DNA of 64,000 bases from Acidimicrobiales bacterium (lineage in GTDB: Bacteria; Actinomycetota; Acidimicrobiia; Acidimicrobiales; Aldehydirespiratoraceae). Numbering within the stretch: position 1 is the first letter of the stretch; each line of letters starts with the position of its first letter. The DNA is taken from positions 906,369-970,368 of the forward strand of contig JAWPML010000001.1 in assembly GCA_033344915.1 (NCBI GenBank). Direction: 5' to 3'. This document shows, piece after piece, positions 8,516-16,560 of this stretch. The position numbers were made by a program, and so were the translations under genes. The notes below the pieces were generated by a model. It searched no databases. It saw nothing but the letters and a program-made list of their open reading frames with translations, and was not told the origin of the DNA.

Positions 8516-9601
8516 TCAGCCGAGGAACTCGGCGGCGTCGTGGTCCTCGATCGCGGCCATGCAGCGGTTGAACAGGTCGACGACGAGTTGGCGGGCCCGC
8601 TCGTCGTCGACCACGAGCGCGCCTCCCGACTGGAGCGGGTAGCAGAGGCAGAACATGACGACCCGGCGGTAGTCCTCCATGAAGGCGTCGCGGTCGTCGG
8701 TGCCGCCGGCTGCCTCGAAGCCCTCGAACCAGGCGTCGATGATCGCGTCCTCGTGGGCGCGGCGGTCCTCGACGGTGAGGCTCTGGGAGACGAAGTAGCC
8801 GAGGTCGTAGGCGGGCGTGCCCTTGGCGCAGATCTGCCAGTCGATCGCGGTCACGTCGTCGCCGGCGAAGAACAGGTTGTCGAGCCGGTAGTCGCCGTGC
8901 ATGAGCGTGATCGGACGGCCATCGGCGGGTGTCATCAGCGTGTGGATCGAGTCGAGGTAGCGGGGGACGAGATCGCGGATGCGGTCGTCGATCAGCTCGG
9001 GGAACCGCTGCTGGAAGGCTTCCCAGGATCCGCCGACGCCCTGGATCACGCCCTCGGGGAACGGCGTCTCGTGGCCGAACGGCAACCAGGCGAGGGCCGG
9101 CTCCTCGAAGGCCGGACTCTCGAGGAACGTCGCAGCGTGGCGCCCGAGGGCGCGAGCGGCGGTGAGGGCGACGTCCGGCGGGCAGCCTTCGGTCTGGGAG
9201 TAGACGACGCCGCGGTCGGCGATGTCCTCGAGCAGGAGCGCGAAGTCGTCGGAGTCCGCGTCGTGCTGTGCGGCGTAGACGGCGGGCGTGCCGAGCGACG
9301 AGCCCGCCGCGAGGTCGCGGTAGAACCCGACCTCCTTCTCGTAGAAGCGGAAGGTCTTCGCGACGTGGCGGGTCTCGGCGTGGGGAACGGGAAACTTGGC
9401 GATCGCGGTCGCCGGGCCCGGTGCGCCGTCGTAGTCGAGGGACAGCCGGTGGAGCAGACCCATCAGGCCGACGCCCACGCCGATCGGCTCGCTGTGGACC
9501 GCCCGGACGCGGGCGTCGGCCCCGAGGTCGCCCGAGGCGTGGAGCGCGTCCGTGACCCAGTCGATCGTGACGTCTTCGATAGCCGCCGGGAACGTCGCCA
9601 T
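8516..9601 (-). CDS. APH/choline-kinase-fold phosphotransferase family protein
   Basis: 361 residues with the protein-kinase-like APH fold. The catalytic loop is HGDYRLDNLFF and the metal-binding motif is AIDWQICAKGTPAYDLGYF, both intact; an N-terminal 'AIAKFPVP' strand carries the ATP lysine. Relatives in actinobacteria lie near fatty-acid and acyl-CoA genes and are annotated as aminoglycoside phosphotransferase or ecdysteroid-kinase-like, but most are not resistance enzymes. The start ATG at 9601 is 6 nt after a -10 box TAATCT (reverse strand), indicating a leaderless mRNA. It is divergent from the amidase with only 22 bp between start codons. Confidence 0.82.
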   Translation of the reverse strand: MATFPAAIEDVTIDWVTDALHASGDLGADARVRAVHSEPIGVGVGLMGLLHRLSLDYDGAPGPATAIAKFPVPHAETRHVAKTFRFYEKEVGFYRDLAAGSSLGTPAVYAAQHDADSDDFALLLEDIADRGVVYSQTEGCPPDVALTAARALGRHAATFLESPAFEEPALAWLPFGHETPFPEGVIQGVGGSWEAFQQRFPELIDDRIRDLVPRYLDSIHTLMTPADGRPITLMHGDYRLDNLFFAGDDVTAIDWQICAKGTPAYDLGYFVSQSLTVEDRRAHEDAIIDAWFEGFEAAGGTDDRDAFMEDYRRVVMFCLCYPLQSGGALVVDDERARQLVVDLFNRCMAAIEDHDAAEFLG

Positions 9602-9607
9602 GCGCGG

Positions 9608-9617
9608 AGATTAGTCT
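9608..9617. promoter_or_regulatory. Two overlapping divergent -10 boxes
   Basis: TAATCT on the reverse strand (9613-9608) and TAGTCT on the forward strand (9612-9617) share two bases. Each ends exactly 6 nt from its own start codon (9601 and 9624). Both genes therefore appear leaderless, and RNA polymerase could open only one at a time. Confidence 0.55.
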
Positions 9618-9623
9618 CCTCGG

Positions 9624-11138
9624 ATGTCTGACTGCCCGTGGCTCGGCGATGCGTGCTCCCTGATCGATGCGTTCCGGGCGGGTGAGCGGTCCCCACTCGA
9701 GGAGTTGGACGCCGTCATCGGGGCGATCGAAGGCAGCGATCTGAACGCGTTCGCCCACCTCGATCTCGAGGCCGCTCGGACGCTCGCCGCGGCGGCCGAC
9801 GTGTCGTTGCCGTTCGGCGGGCTGCCCTTCGGGATCAAGGAGCTGGAGCAGGTTGCCGGCTGGCCCTACACGGAAGCGTCGCTGCTCTTCGAGGACCGCG
9901 TCGGTGCCTACGACACGACGCACGTGCAGCGCATCAAAGCCAGTGGCGCGGTGCCGGTCGGCGCGACGACGGCGAGCGAGTTCGGCGGGCTCAACGTGAG
10001 CGTCACGAAGATCAACGGGGTGACGGGCAATCCCTGGGACACGTCGCGCACGGCCGGCGGCTCGTCGAGCGGCAGCGCGGCGGCGGTCGCCGGCGGGCTC
10101 CTCCCACTGGCGAGTGGGGGCGACGGGGGCGGGTCCATCCGCATCCCCGCCGGCTACACCGGCCTGCTCGGCATGAAGGGGACGTACGGACGGATCCCCC
10201 GAGGCCCGCACACCGCGCTGAATCCCCACACGGTGGTGCTCGGCTGTCTGGCACGATCGGTGCGCGACGCGGCGCGGTACTACGACGTGTGTGCCGGTCC
10301 GGATCCGCGTGACCCGACGAGCCTGCCCGCGGTCGGCGGCTGGGAGGCCGCACTCGGCACCCACGATCTGCGCGGGCGTACCGTGATCATCGATCCGACC
10401 TTGGGTGGCGTGGCGATCGACGACGCGGCCCGGGCAGTCGTCGAGGCCGCGGCGGACGAGCTGGTCGCCGAGCTCGGGCTGCGTCGCCTCGATGTGCCGG
10501 TGGCGATTCCCCGCATGGGGGGCGAGTGGATGATGGGCAACATCGCGAGCCTCTACGGCGAGATCGAGGACCGGTGGCCGGCCGGAGCCGGCGACATGAC
10601 GGACGAGATGCGGGTCGCCGTGCAGCTGTCGGAGAATCTGTTCAACTTGCGGGTCGCGGCGGCGGGGGAGATGCTGCGGCGCAGCGCCAACGAGGCGATG
10701 GCGGACCTGCTCGAGCAGGCCGACTTCGTCATCACGTCGACCAACCCCGGTCCGGCCTTCGACGCGACCGCCGGGATGAGCAGCGACGCCAAGACGTTCA
10801 TCGACTACGCCCGGGGCAGCACGGTCGCGCAGCGCATTTTCTCCGGCGTGCTGAAGGCCGCCCGCGCGGTCAGCGGCGTCGCGCCCAAGACGCCGCAGCG
10901 ACTGCTCGCGGCCGGCACGAAGGGATCGCCCGAGCTGCTCGACATGGGTGCCCTCACGATGCCGGCGAACCTCTGTGGCAATCCGGCCGTCTCGATCCCG
11001 GTCGGCGATGTCGGCGGCCTGCCGATCGGTATGCAGGTGATCGGTCGTCACCACGACGATGCGCTGCTGTTCGATGTCGCCGGGCATGTCGAGCGCGAAC
11101 GGCCGTGGCCGCTCGTGGCACCGGGGGCGCCGATCTAG
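9624..11138 (+). CDS. Amidase signature family hydrolase
   Basis: 504 residues, usual size for amidase-signature enzymes. The Ser-cisSer-Lys triad is readable: Lys72 in 'PFGIKELEQ', Ser147 in 'TAGGSSSGSA' and Ser171 in 'GGDGGGSIRIPA', with the normal 24-residue spacing between the serines. The C-terminal 'PANLCGNPAVSIPVG...PIGMQVIG' is typical. It cleaves an amide; the substrate is unknown, and GatA is unlikely because no gatB or gatC is nearby. The start follows TAGTCT by 6 nt (leaderless). Its stop overlaps the start of the next small gene (TAGTG). Confidence 0.88.
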   Translation: MSDCPWLGDACSLIDAFRAGERSPLEELDAVIGAIEGSDLNAFAHLDLEAARTLAAAADVSLPFGGLPFGIKELEQVAGWPYTEASLLFEDRVGAYDTTHVQRIKASGAVPVGATTASEFGGLNVSVTKINGVTGNPWDTSRTAGGSSSGSAAAVAGGLLPLASGGDGGGSIRIPAGYTGLLGMKGTYGRIPRGPHTALNPHTVVLGCLARSVRDAARYYDVCAGPDPRDPTSLPAVGGWEAALGTHDLRGRTVIIDPTLGGVAIDDAARAVVEAAADELVAELGLRRLDVPVAIPRMGGEWMMGNIASLYGEIEDRWPAGAGDMTDEMRVAVQLSENLFNLRVAAAGEMLRRSANEAMADLLEQADFVITSTNPGPAFDATAGMSSDAKTFIDYARGSTVAQRIFSGVLKAARAVSGVAPKTPQRLLAAGTKGSPELLDMGALTMPANLCGNPAVSIPVGDVGGLPIGMQVIGRHHDDALLFDVAGHVERERPWPLVAPGAPI

Positions 11139-11500
11139 TGAAGCGGCCATCGGCGCGGGAGCTGGCCCTCGGGTCGGCCGCAGCCGTGGCGCTGTTCGTC
11201 GTCGCGGTCCTCGCCATCGTGTGGTGGGAGGAGGACGGCTCCTGGGACGCCCGGCCGGCATCGGGCTACGAGCTGGACGACGAGGGGACGAGGCTCGTCG
11301 TGCGGGCCGGCTGCCATCCCGAGATGCGAGCTGAGGTGGTCGCGGCGAACGACGACCGGGTCGAGGTCCTGCTGGAAACGCGCGGGGACGACGTCGGCGG
11401 CGATTGCAGCGGTGGGGCTGCGGTCGCGCTGTCATCTCCGCTGGGGACACGGCGGGTGGTCGACGCGGTGAGCGGTGACACCTTGGACCGGATCGGGTAG
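11138..11500 (+). CDS. Small membrane-anchored hypothetical protein
   Basis: 120 residues starting at GTG 11138, which overlaps the amidase stop codon by one base. Residues 9-29 form one transmembrane helix (LALGSAAAVALFVVAVLAIVW), followed by an acidic extracellular domain with two cysteines (in 'RAGCHPEM' and 'GGDCSGG') that could form a disulfide. I do not recognise the family. Overlap with the amidase gene suggests coupled translation. Confidence 0.65.
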   Translation: MKRPSARELALGSAAAVALFVVAVLAIVWWEEDGSWDARPASGYELDDEGTRLVVRAGCHPEMRAEVVAANDDRVEVLLETRGDDVGGDCSGGAAVALSSPLGTRRVVDAVSGDTLDRIG

Positions 11501-11532
11501 CGGATCCGGCTAGGGGTGGACGCCGTCCGACG

Positions 11533-11556
11533 AACTATCCTAAGGTTAGGATAGTT
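11533..11556. promoter_or_regulatory. Perfect palindromic operator upstream of the MarR gene
   Basis: AACTATCCTAA, two G residues, then TTAGGATAGTT form an 11+2+11 inverted repeat without a mismatch. It contains TATCCT and TAGGAT, both usable as -10 boxes, and ends 36 nt before the marR ATG. This is the expected geometry of a MarR dimer site, so autoregulation and control of the downstream transporter are inferred. Confidence 0.7.
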
Positions 11557-11592
11557 TGAGATCCGAGCAGATCGCCGAGGGGGACCGTCTGC

Positions 11593-12114
11593 ATGCTGGA
11601 GGATTCTGTGAACCGGGGACGACGCCTGGAAGCGGTCGTGCCCGCCTACGTCCTCGAACACGATTCACCCGCGGCGCTGTTCACCCGCCTCCAGCGTGTG
11701 GTGATCTTCCTCGAGTTCCTGCAGCGCGAGGCCGTCCGCGACTACGACATCACGTTCGCCGACTTCGTTCTCCTCGCAACGCTGCGCAAGGAACCCGAAC
11801 CCCACGAACTCCTGGTCGGGCGCATCGCCGAATACGTCCTGCGGCCCACGGGCTCCATCACCCACGCCGTGAACCGGGTCGAGCAACGCGGCCTGGTCCG
11901 ACGGAGGCAGGGCGAGAACGACGGACGCGAAGTCGTCGTGTCGTTGACCCCGACCGGACGGCAGTTCGCCGACGAGGCGCTGGCGTCCTACGACGCCATC
12001 CGCGAGCGCATGTTCGGCCGCCTGAGCGGAGACGAACTCGACATGATCGATCGCTCGGTGATGCTGCTGCTCACCGCGCTCGAAGCCGACTACCGGGAGA
12101 ACGTCGGCGCATGA
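11593..12114 (+). CDS. MarR family transcriptional regulator
   Basis: 173 residues with the winged helix of MarR: 'ITFADFVLLATLRK', recognition helix region 'LRPTGSITHAVNRVEQRGLVRRRQGENDGREVVVSLTPTGRQ', then the dimerisation helices. The ATG at 11593 has GAGGGGGA 8 nt upstream; an in-frame GTG at 11608 with GGAGGA is a possible alternative. A perfect palindrome lies in the promoter. The gene is 64 bp before the ABC importer, so it most likely senses a ligand linked to the transported solute; the ligand is unknown. Confidence 0.88.
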   Translation: MLEDSVNRGRRLEAVVPAYVLEHDSPAALFTRLQRVVIFLEFLQREAVRDYDITFADFVLLATLRKEPEPHELLVGRIAEYVLRPTGSITHAVNRVEQRGLVRRRQGENDGREVVVSLTPTGRQFADEALASYDAIRERMFGRLSGDELDMIDRSVMLLLTALEADYRENVGA

Positions 12115-12178
12115 CGTGCTCCCGGTCGACCGCAAGCAACACAACCCAACCAACAGAAGACAACCGAAGGGGAACAAC

Positions 12179-13870
12179 ATGAGGCAACGGAGCTGGCTCC
12201 GATGGCTGGCCGTGCTCTGCATCGTGGTCGTAGTGGGCGCAGCCTGCTCCGACGACGACAGCGAGAGCTCGGACGGCACCAACGTGGGAGACGACGGGGG
12301 AGGTGACGACAGCAGCGGTGACGACGGAACCTCGGACGGCACCAGCGACGACGGCACGAGCGACGACGGCACCGGCGACGACGGCGGCGAGCCCGTCTCG
12401 GGGTCGTGTGACGCCACCGTCCCCGACACGCAGATCAACTACGGCACGTTCGCGCCGAGCAGCGTTCTCGATCCGACCCGCGCCAGTGGCGCCCTGGTCG
12501 GTGGTACCGAACTCGCTGCGGTCTACGACGTGCTGTTCATCTTCGACCACGAGACCGGCGACTATGTGCCGCACCTCGCCGAGTCGCTCGAGCCGAACGA
12601 CGACTACACCGAGTGGACGTTGACGCTGCGCGACGACATCACCTACAGCGACGGCACGCCGCTCGACGCGCAGATGGTGTCCGACCACATGGATCGGTTC
12701 TTCGACGAGGGCGTTCGCAACACCTCGGCCGGCTTCCTCACACCGATCGTCGAGAAGACGGTCGTCGACGCCACGACGCTCGTCATGACGCTGGATGCCC
12801 CGTGGGTGGAGTTCCCGTTCGTCTTCGCCGACGAGCCCGGCATGGTGGTCAACCTGAACGCGATCGGCGACGACATCGACGCCTTCGGTGCCATGCCCTC
12901 TGATGCCGCGGGCGTGGGCCCGTACGTGGTGGAGCGCAACGCGCCGGGTGAAGAACTCGTGTTCGTCGCCCGCGACGACTACTGGGGTGGCCCGGTCTGC
13001 GTCGAGCGACTCCGCTTCGTGTTCAACCCGGGCACGACCTACGAGTCGTTCCAGGCCGGCGACCTCAACGTGGCCTTCCTGCGCAGCCCGGCGGAGATCT
13101 CGCTCGCCCGCGCCAACGGTGAAGAGGAGTTCTTCGCCAAGCAGGACGGCGGCTCCGTGCTGATCATCAACCAGCGTGAGGACCGACCTGGCAACGATCC
13201 GCGGGTGCGCGAGGCGATCATCCTCGCGATCGACACCGCAGTCGTGAGCGATCGGGCCTACGCCGGTGACCTCACCGAGGGCAAGTCGCTCATCATCGAG
13301 GGATCGCGCTTCTATTCGGACGCGATCGTCGAAGCCGAGACCGACGCGGCGCGAGCCAGCGAACTGCTCGCCGAGGCGATGGCCGACGGCTACGACGGCA
13401 CCCTCGAGGTGTTGTGCTCGACCACGCCGCCGGCGCCGGACACCGCGCTCGCGGTCGAAGCGCTCCTCGAGGGAGCAGGCTTCGACGTGACCGTGGAGAC
13501 GATCGGTCAGGGTGACCAGATCGGTGCCGTCGTGCAGGGCAACTACGACACCGCTTGCTGGGGCTTCAACGCCGGTCCGGCCACCGCGACGACGACGTTC
13601 GGGCGCAACCTGCGTTCGGACAGCGCGTCGAACCGGATGGGCTACGCCAGCGCCGAGATGGACGCCGCCCTGGACGCGATCCTGGGCGCCGAGAGCGGTC
13701 AGGCCCAGCTGGACGCGTTCGCGGAGATGAACCGCATCTTCGTGGAGGACCACGTTGCGGCCGGACTCGGCTCGATCGACGAGGGCATCGTCTTCGCGCC
13801 GGAGGTGGACGGCATCGTCCCCACCGTCGCAACGATCTTCCTCTTCCACGACGCCGTCATCGCCGGCTAG
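12179..13870 (+). CDS. Opp/Dpp-type substrate-binding lipoprotein (SBP_bac_5)
   Basis: 563 residues. A lipoprotein signal ends in VVGAAC with the lipidated cysteine at residue 23, followed by a very acidic Asp/Ser/Gly/Thr linker (about 30-75) and a family 5 solute-binding domain. The segments 'PHLAESLEPNDDYTEWTLTLRDDITYSDGTPLDAQMV', 'AAGVGPYVVERNAPGEELVFVARDDYW' and 'DPRVREAIILAIDT' are typical of peptide/nickel/opine binders. The ATG at 12179 has GAAGGGGA 5 nt upstream, unlike the longer in-frame reading. It delivers an oligopeptide-like or other cationic solute to the permeases encoded downstream. Confidence 0.9.
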   Translation: MRQRSWLRWLAVLCIVVVVGAACSDDDSESSDGTNVGDDGGGDDSSGDDGTSDGTSDDGTSDDGTGDDGGEPVSGSCDATVPDTQINYGTFAPSSVLDPTRASGALVGGTELAAVYDVLFIFDHETGDYVPHLAESLEPNDDYTEWTLTLRDDITYSDGTPLDAQMVSDHMDRFFDEGVRNTSAGFLTPIVEKTVVDATTLVMTLDAPWVEFPFVFADEPGMVVNLNAIGDDIDAFGAMPSDAAGVGPYVVERNAPGEELVFVARDDYWGGPVCVERLRFVFNPGTTYESFQAGDLNVAFLRSPAEISLARANGEEEFFAKQDGGSVLIINQREDRPGNDPRVREAIILAIDTAVVSDRAYAGDLTEGKSLIIEGSRFYSDAIVEAETDAARASELLAEAMADGYDGTLEVLCSTTPPAPDTALAVEALLEGAGFDVTVETIGQGDQIGAVVQGNYDTACWGFNAGPATATTTFGRNLRSDSASNRMGYASAEMDAALDAILGAESGQAQLDAFAEMNRIFVEDHVAAGLGSIDEGIVFAPEVDGIVPTVATIFLFHDAVIAG

Positions 13871-13879
13871 TCCCCGCTA

Positions 13880-13914
13880 CGGTCGGTCCGGGCCACTGAG
13901 GCCCGGACCGACCG
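13880..13914 (+). terminator. 15-bp perfect hairpin between the SBP and ATPase genes
   Basis: CGGTCGGTCCGGGCC and its exact complement flank the loop ACTGA, 9 nt after the SBP stop codon. There is no T tract. In importer operons such a hairpin usually protects the SBP mRNA or causes partial termination so that the binding protein is made in excess; that role is inferred. Confidence 0.65.
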
Positions 13915-13949
13915 CCGGGTTCCGACCAACGCCGAAGGCACCAACCGCC

Positions 13950-15020
13950 GTGAACGGAGAACCGCCTCTCCTCGATGTCTCGTCGCTCTCGACGTCGTTT
14001 TCGACGCCGCGGGGGCTGTTGCGCGCCGTCGACGGGGTGTCGTTCTCGATCCGCGACGGGGAGACCCTCGGCATCGTGGGCGAATCGGGATCCGGAAAGT
14101 CCGTTCTGGTGCGCAGCGTGATGGGTCTGCTCGGACGCAGCGCGACGGTCGACCCCGCGTCACGGGCGTCCTTCGCGGGGCGGGATCTCCTCGCCCTCGA
14201 TCCGATCAGTGCGACCCGCTTCTGGGGACGCGAGATGGCGATGGTGTTCCAGGACCCGCTCACATCGCTCAACCCCGTGCGCCGCATCGGTCACCAGATC
14301 GCCGAACCGCTGCGGCGACATCTCCGGCTCGGTCGAGCCGAGACGCGGCGGCGTTCGCTCGAACTGCTGGACATGGTGGGCATTCCCGACCCGCAGCGCC
14401 GCCTCGACGAGTACCCCCATCAGCTGTCCGGGGGCATGCGCCAACGGGTCACCATCGCCATCGCCATCTCGTGTCAGCCGCGGCTGCTCATCGCCGATGA
14501 GCCGACGACCGCCCTCGACGTCACGGTGCAGAAGCAGATCCTCGACCTGCTCGCGGACGTCCAGGCCGAACTCGGGATGGCGATGATCCTCATCACCCAC
14601 GATCTCGGCGTCGTCGCGTCGTACGCCGATCGCGTGGCGGTGATGTATGCAGGGCGGATGGTCGAGGTGGCCGACACGATCCCGGTCTTCGACCGCACCG
14701 CCCACCCCTACACCGAAGCACTCCTCGGCTCGATCCCCCGCATGGACGGGCACCAGGGCGGCCGCCTGGATGCGATCTCGGGTCGACCGCCGGACATGAC
14801 CGACCCGCCCCCCGGATGCTCGTTCGCCCCCCGGTGCCGCCTCGCCCAGCCGGACTGTCTGGAGACCGAACCGACCCTCGTCCCGCTGGGCGGCCTCGAC
14901 CATTTTCATGCCTGCCACCACCCCGTCGGAACGGACGAGGGTGAACGGGCCCGCGTCCGCAATCGTGAGGCCGGGCGCACCGCCGCCGGCCTCGAACTCC
15001 ACGAAGGATCGTCGCTCTGA
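13950..15020 (+). CDS. Opp/Dpp ABC transporter ATPase (DppD-like)
   Basis: 356 residues with Walker A GESGSGKS, Q-loop 'MVFQDPLTSLNPV', signature LSGGMRQR, Walker B LLIADEPTTALD and H-loop THDLG. The C-terminal oligopeptide_HPY extension 'HPYTEALLGSIP...PPPGCSFAPRC' with several cysteines identifies the DppD/OppD type. A 45-residue tail follows. The GTG at 13950 is the best start; a GAAGG lies 11 nt upstream. The stop overlaps the next ATG (TGATG). Confidence 0.88.
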   Translation: MNGEPPLLDVSSLSTSFSTPRGLLRAVDGVSFSIRDGETLGIVGESGSGKSVLVRSVMGLLGRSATVDPASRASFAGRDLLALDPISATRFWGREMAMVFQDPLTSLNPVRRIGHQIAEPLRRHLRLGRAETRRRSLELLDMVGIPDPQRRLDEYPHQLSGGMRQRVTIAIAISCQPRLLIADEPTTALDVTVQKQILDLLADVQAELGMAMILITHDLGVVASYADRVAVMYAGRMVEVADTIPVFDRTAHPYTEALLGSIPRMDGHQGGRLDAISGRPPDMTDPPPGCSFAPRCRLAQPDCLETEPTLVPLGGLDHFHACHHPVGTDEGERARVRNREAGRTAAGLELHEGSSL

Positions 15021-16003
15021 TGGCCGGCACCGGAACGAGCCATCTCCGTCCGGCGGACGACGCCCTCCTGCGGGTCGAGGACCTCGTGGTCGAGTTCCCC
15101 GTGTCGGGCGGTCGCACGGTGCACGCCGTCTCCGGGATCAGCTTCGACCTCCTGGAGGGCGAGACCCTCGGGCTGGTCGGAGAGTCCGGCTGCGGGAAGT
15201 CGTCGAGCGGGCGCGCCATCCTTCAGCTCCGTCCCCCGACATCCGGGTCGGTCCGGCTCGAGGGCGTCGAGCTCACCGACCTCGACCATCGTGAGCTGCG
15301 GCGGATGCGCACCCGCCTCCAGATGGTCTTCCAGGATCCGATCTCCTCGCTCAATCCTCGCCGCCGGGTGCGCGACATCGTCGCGGAGGGTCTCGACATC
15401 TGGGGTCGCCCCGACGACGCGGACCAGCGGATCGACGACACCCTCCGTGCCGTCGGCCTCGATCCGGACGTCGTCGGCGACCGTCGTCCCCACGAGTTCT
15501 CCGGAGGCCAGTGCCAGCGGATCTCGATCGCTCGGGCGCTGATCATGGATCCCCAGGTGCTCGTGTGCGACGAGCCCGTGTCCGCCCTCGACGTGTCGGT
15601 CCAGGCGCAGATCCTCAACGTGCTCCACGACATGCGGGGTCAGTTCGGCCTCACCATGATCTTCATCGCCCACGACCTGTCGGTGGTGAACCACATCGCC
15701 GACCGCGTCATGGTGATGTATCTCGGGAAAGTCTGCGAGGTGGCGGCCCCTGCGGACCTCTTCCGTAACCCGCATCATCCCTACACACAGCTGCTGATCT
15801 CCTCGATCCCGAAGCCCGATCCCCGGGTGGGACGCAGTGATCCGCTTCCCCCGGGCGAGATGCCCTCGCCGACGGACCCTCCCGCCGGTTGCCGCTTCCG
15901 CACACGCTGTCCCCGGGCCACCGACCGTTGCGCCGACGAGGAACCCGTGCTCGTCGAGATCTCGACGGGCCGCCATGTCGCGTGCCACCACCCGCTGCCA
16001 TGA
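15020..16003 (+). CDS. Opp/Dpp ABC transporter ATPase (DppF-like)
   Basis: 327 residues. Walker A GESGCGKSS, Q-loop 'MVFQDPISSLNPRRRV', signature FSGGQCQR, Walker B VLVCDEPVSALD and H-loop AHDLS are complete. The C-terminus has 'HPYTQLLISSIP' and a cysteine-rich end 'PPAGCRFRTRCPRATDRCADEEP', as in DppF/OppF. It pairs with the preceding ATPase. Its start overlaps the dppD-like stop, and its stop overlaps the RDD start (ATGA). Confidence 0.9.
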   Translation: MAGTGTSHLRPADDALLRVEDLVVEFPVSGGRTVHAVSGISFDLLEGETLGLVGESGCGKSSSGRAILQLRPPTSGSVRLEGVELTDLDHRELRRMRTRLQMVFQDPISSLNPRRRVRDIVAEGLDIWGRPDDADQRIDDTLRAVGLDPDVVGDRRPHEFSGGQCQRISIARALIMDPQVLVCDEPVSALDVSVQAQILNVLHDMRGQFGLTMIFIAHDLSVVNHIADRVMVMYLGKVCEVAAPADLFRNPHHPYTQLLISSIPKPDPRVGRSDPLPPGEMPSPTDPPAGCRFRTRCPRATDRCADEEPVLVEISTGRHVACHHPLP

Positions 16004-16560
16004 CGTTCTTGGCCCGCCTCCGCTCGTCGCTCGTCGCCCGTCGCCTCGCCGCTCGGCTGATCGACGTGTTCACGGTCTTCTTCTGCACGTTCGCGCTCGC
16101 CGTCACCGTCCTCGTGCCGGTGACGGCCCCGCTCACCGATCTCCTCGATCGGGGACCCTGGGGAAGGGCGCTCGGTCCGGCGGTGCTCATCGCCGTCGTC
16201 GGCATCGTCTACGAGGCGGTGTTCACCGCAGCTCGGGGGCAGACGCCGGCCAAGGACCTGCTGTGCATCAAGGTCGTGGCCCGGTCGACGCCCGACACGC
16301 CGACGCCACTGCGGGCGGTTCTGCGGGCCGCCGTGCTGTGGAGCTGGGTCCTGCTCGTGCACCCCGCCCTGATCGCCCTGTTCGCGGTCGGGCTGGCATT
16401 TCGCGGGGGGCACGACCGCCTCTTCGACACCGAGGTGATCCCCTACGACGCCGATGCCGTCGAGGGTCCGATCGTCGCTGCGCCCCCGACCCGTGTGATC
16501 GAGGCCCGCTACGGCGCCCGTTCGTGGTGGCGCTCTCTGACCGGGACCGTCGGCCGATGA
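16000..16560 (+). CDS. RDD family membrane protein inside the importer operon
   Basis: 186 residues. 'RRLAARLIDVFTVFF' near the N-terminus is the RDD signature with its Arg and Asp, followed by three to four hydrophobic helices and 'ARGQTPAKDLLCIKVV', the second conserved RDD block. RDD proteins are poorly understood; some act as Na+(Li+)/H+ antiporters. ATGA overlap with the upstream ATPase and overlap with the downstream permease show that it is translated as part of the transporter operon. Its role in the transporter is unknown. Confidence 0.85.
   Translation: MTFLARLRSSLVARRLAARLIDVFTVFFCTFALAVTVLVPVTAPLTDLLDRGPWGRALGPAVLIAVVGIVYEAVFTAARGQTPAKDLLCIKVVARSTPDTPTPLRAVLRAAVLWSWVLLVHPALIALFAVGLAFRGGHDRLFDTEVIPYDADAVEGPIVAAPPTRVIEARYGARSWWRSLTGTVGR

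Noticed and set aside
8516-9601. Aminoglycoside resistance gene
   Set aside because: The APH fold is clear, but the sequence fits the broad actinobacterial APH-like family of unknown substrates, and no resistance or mobile context is present.
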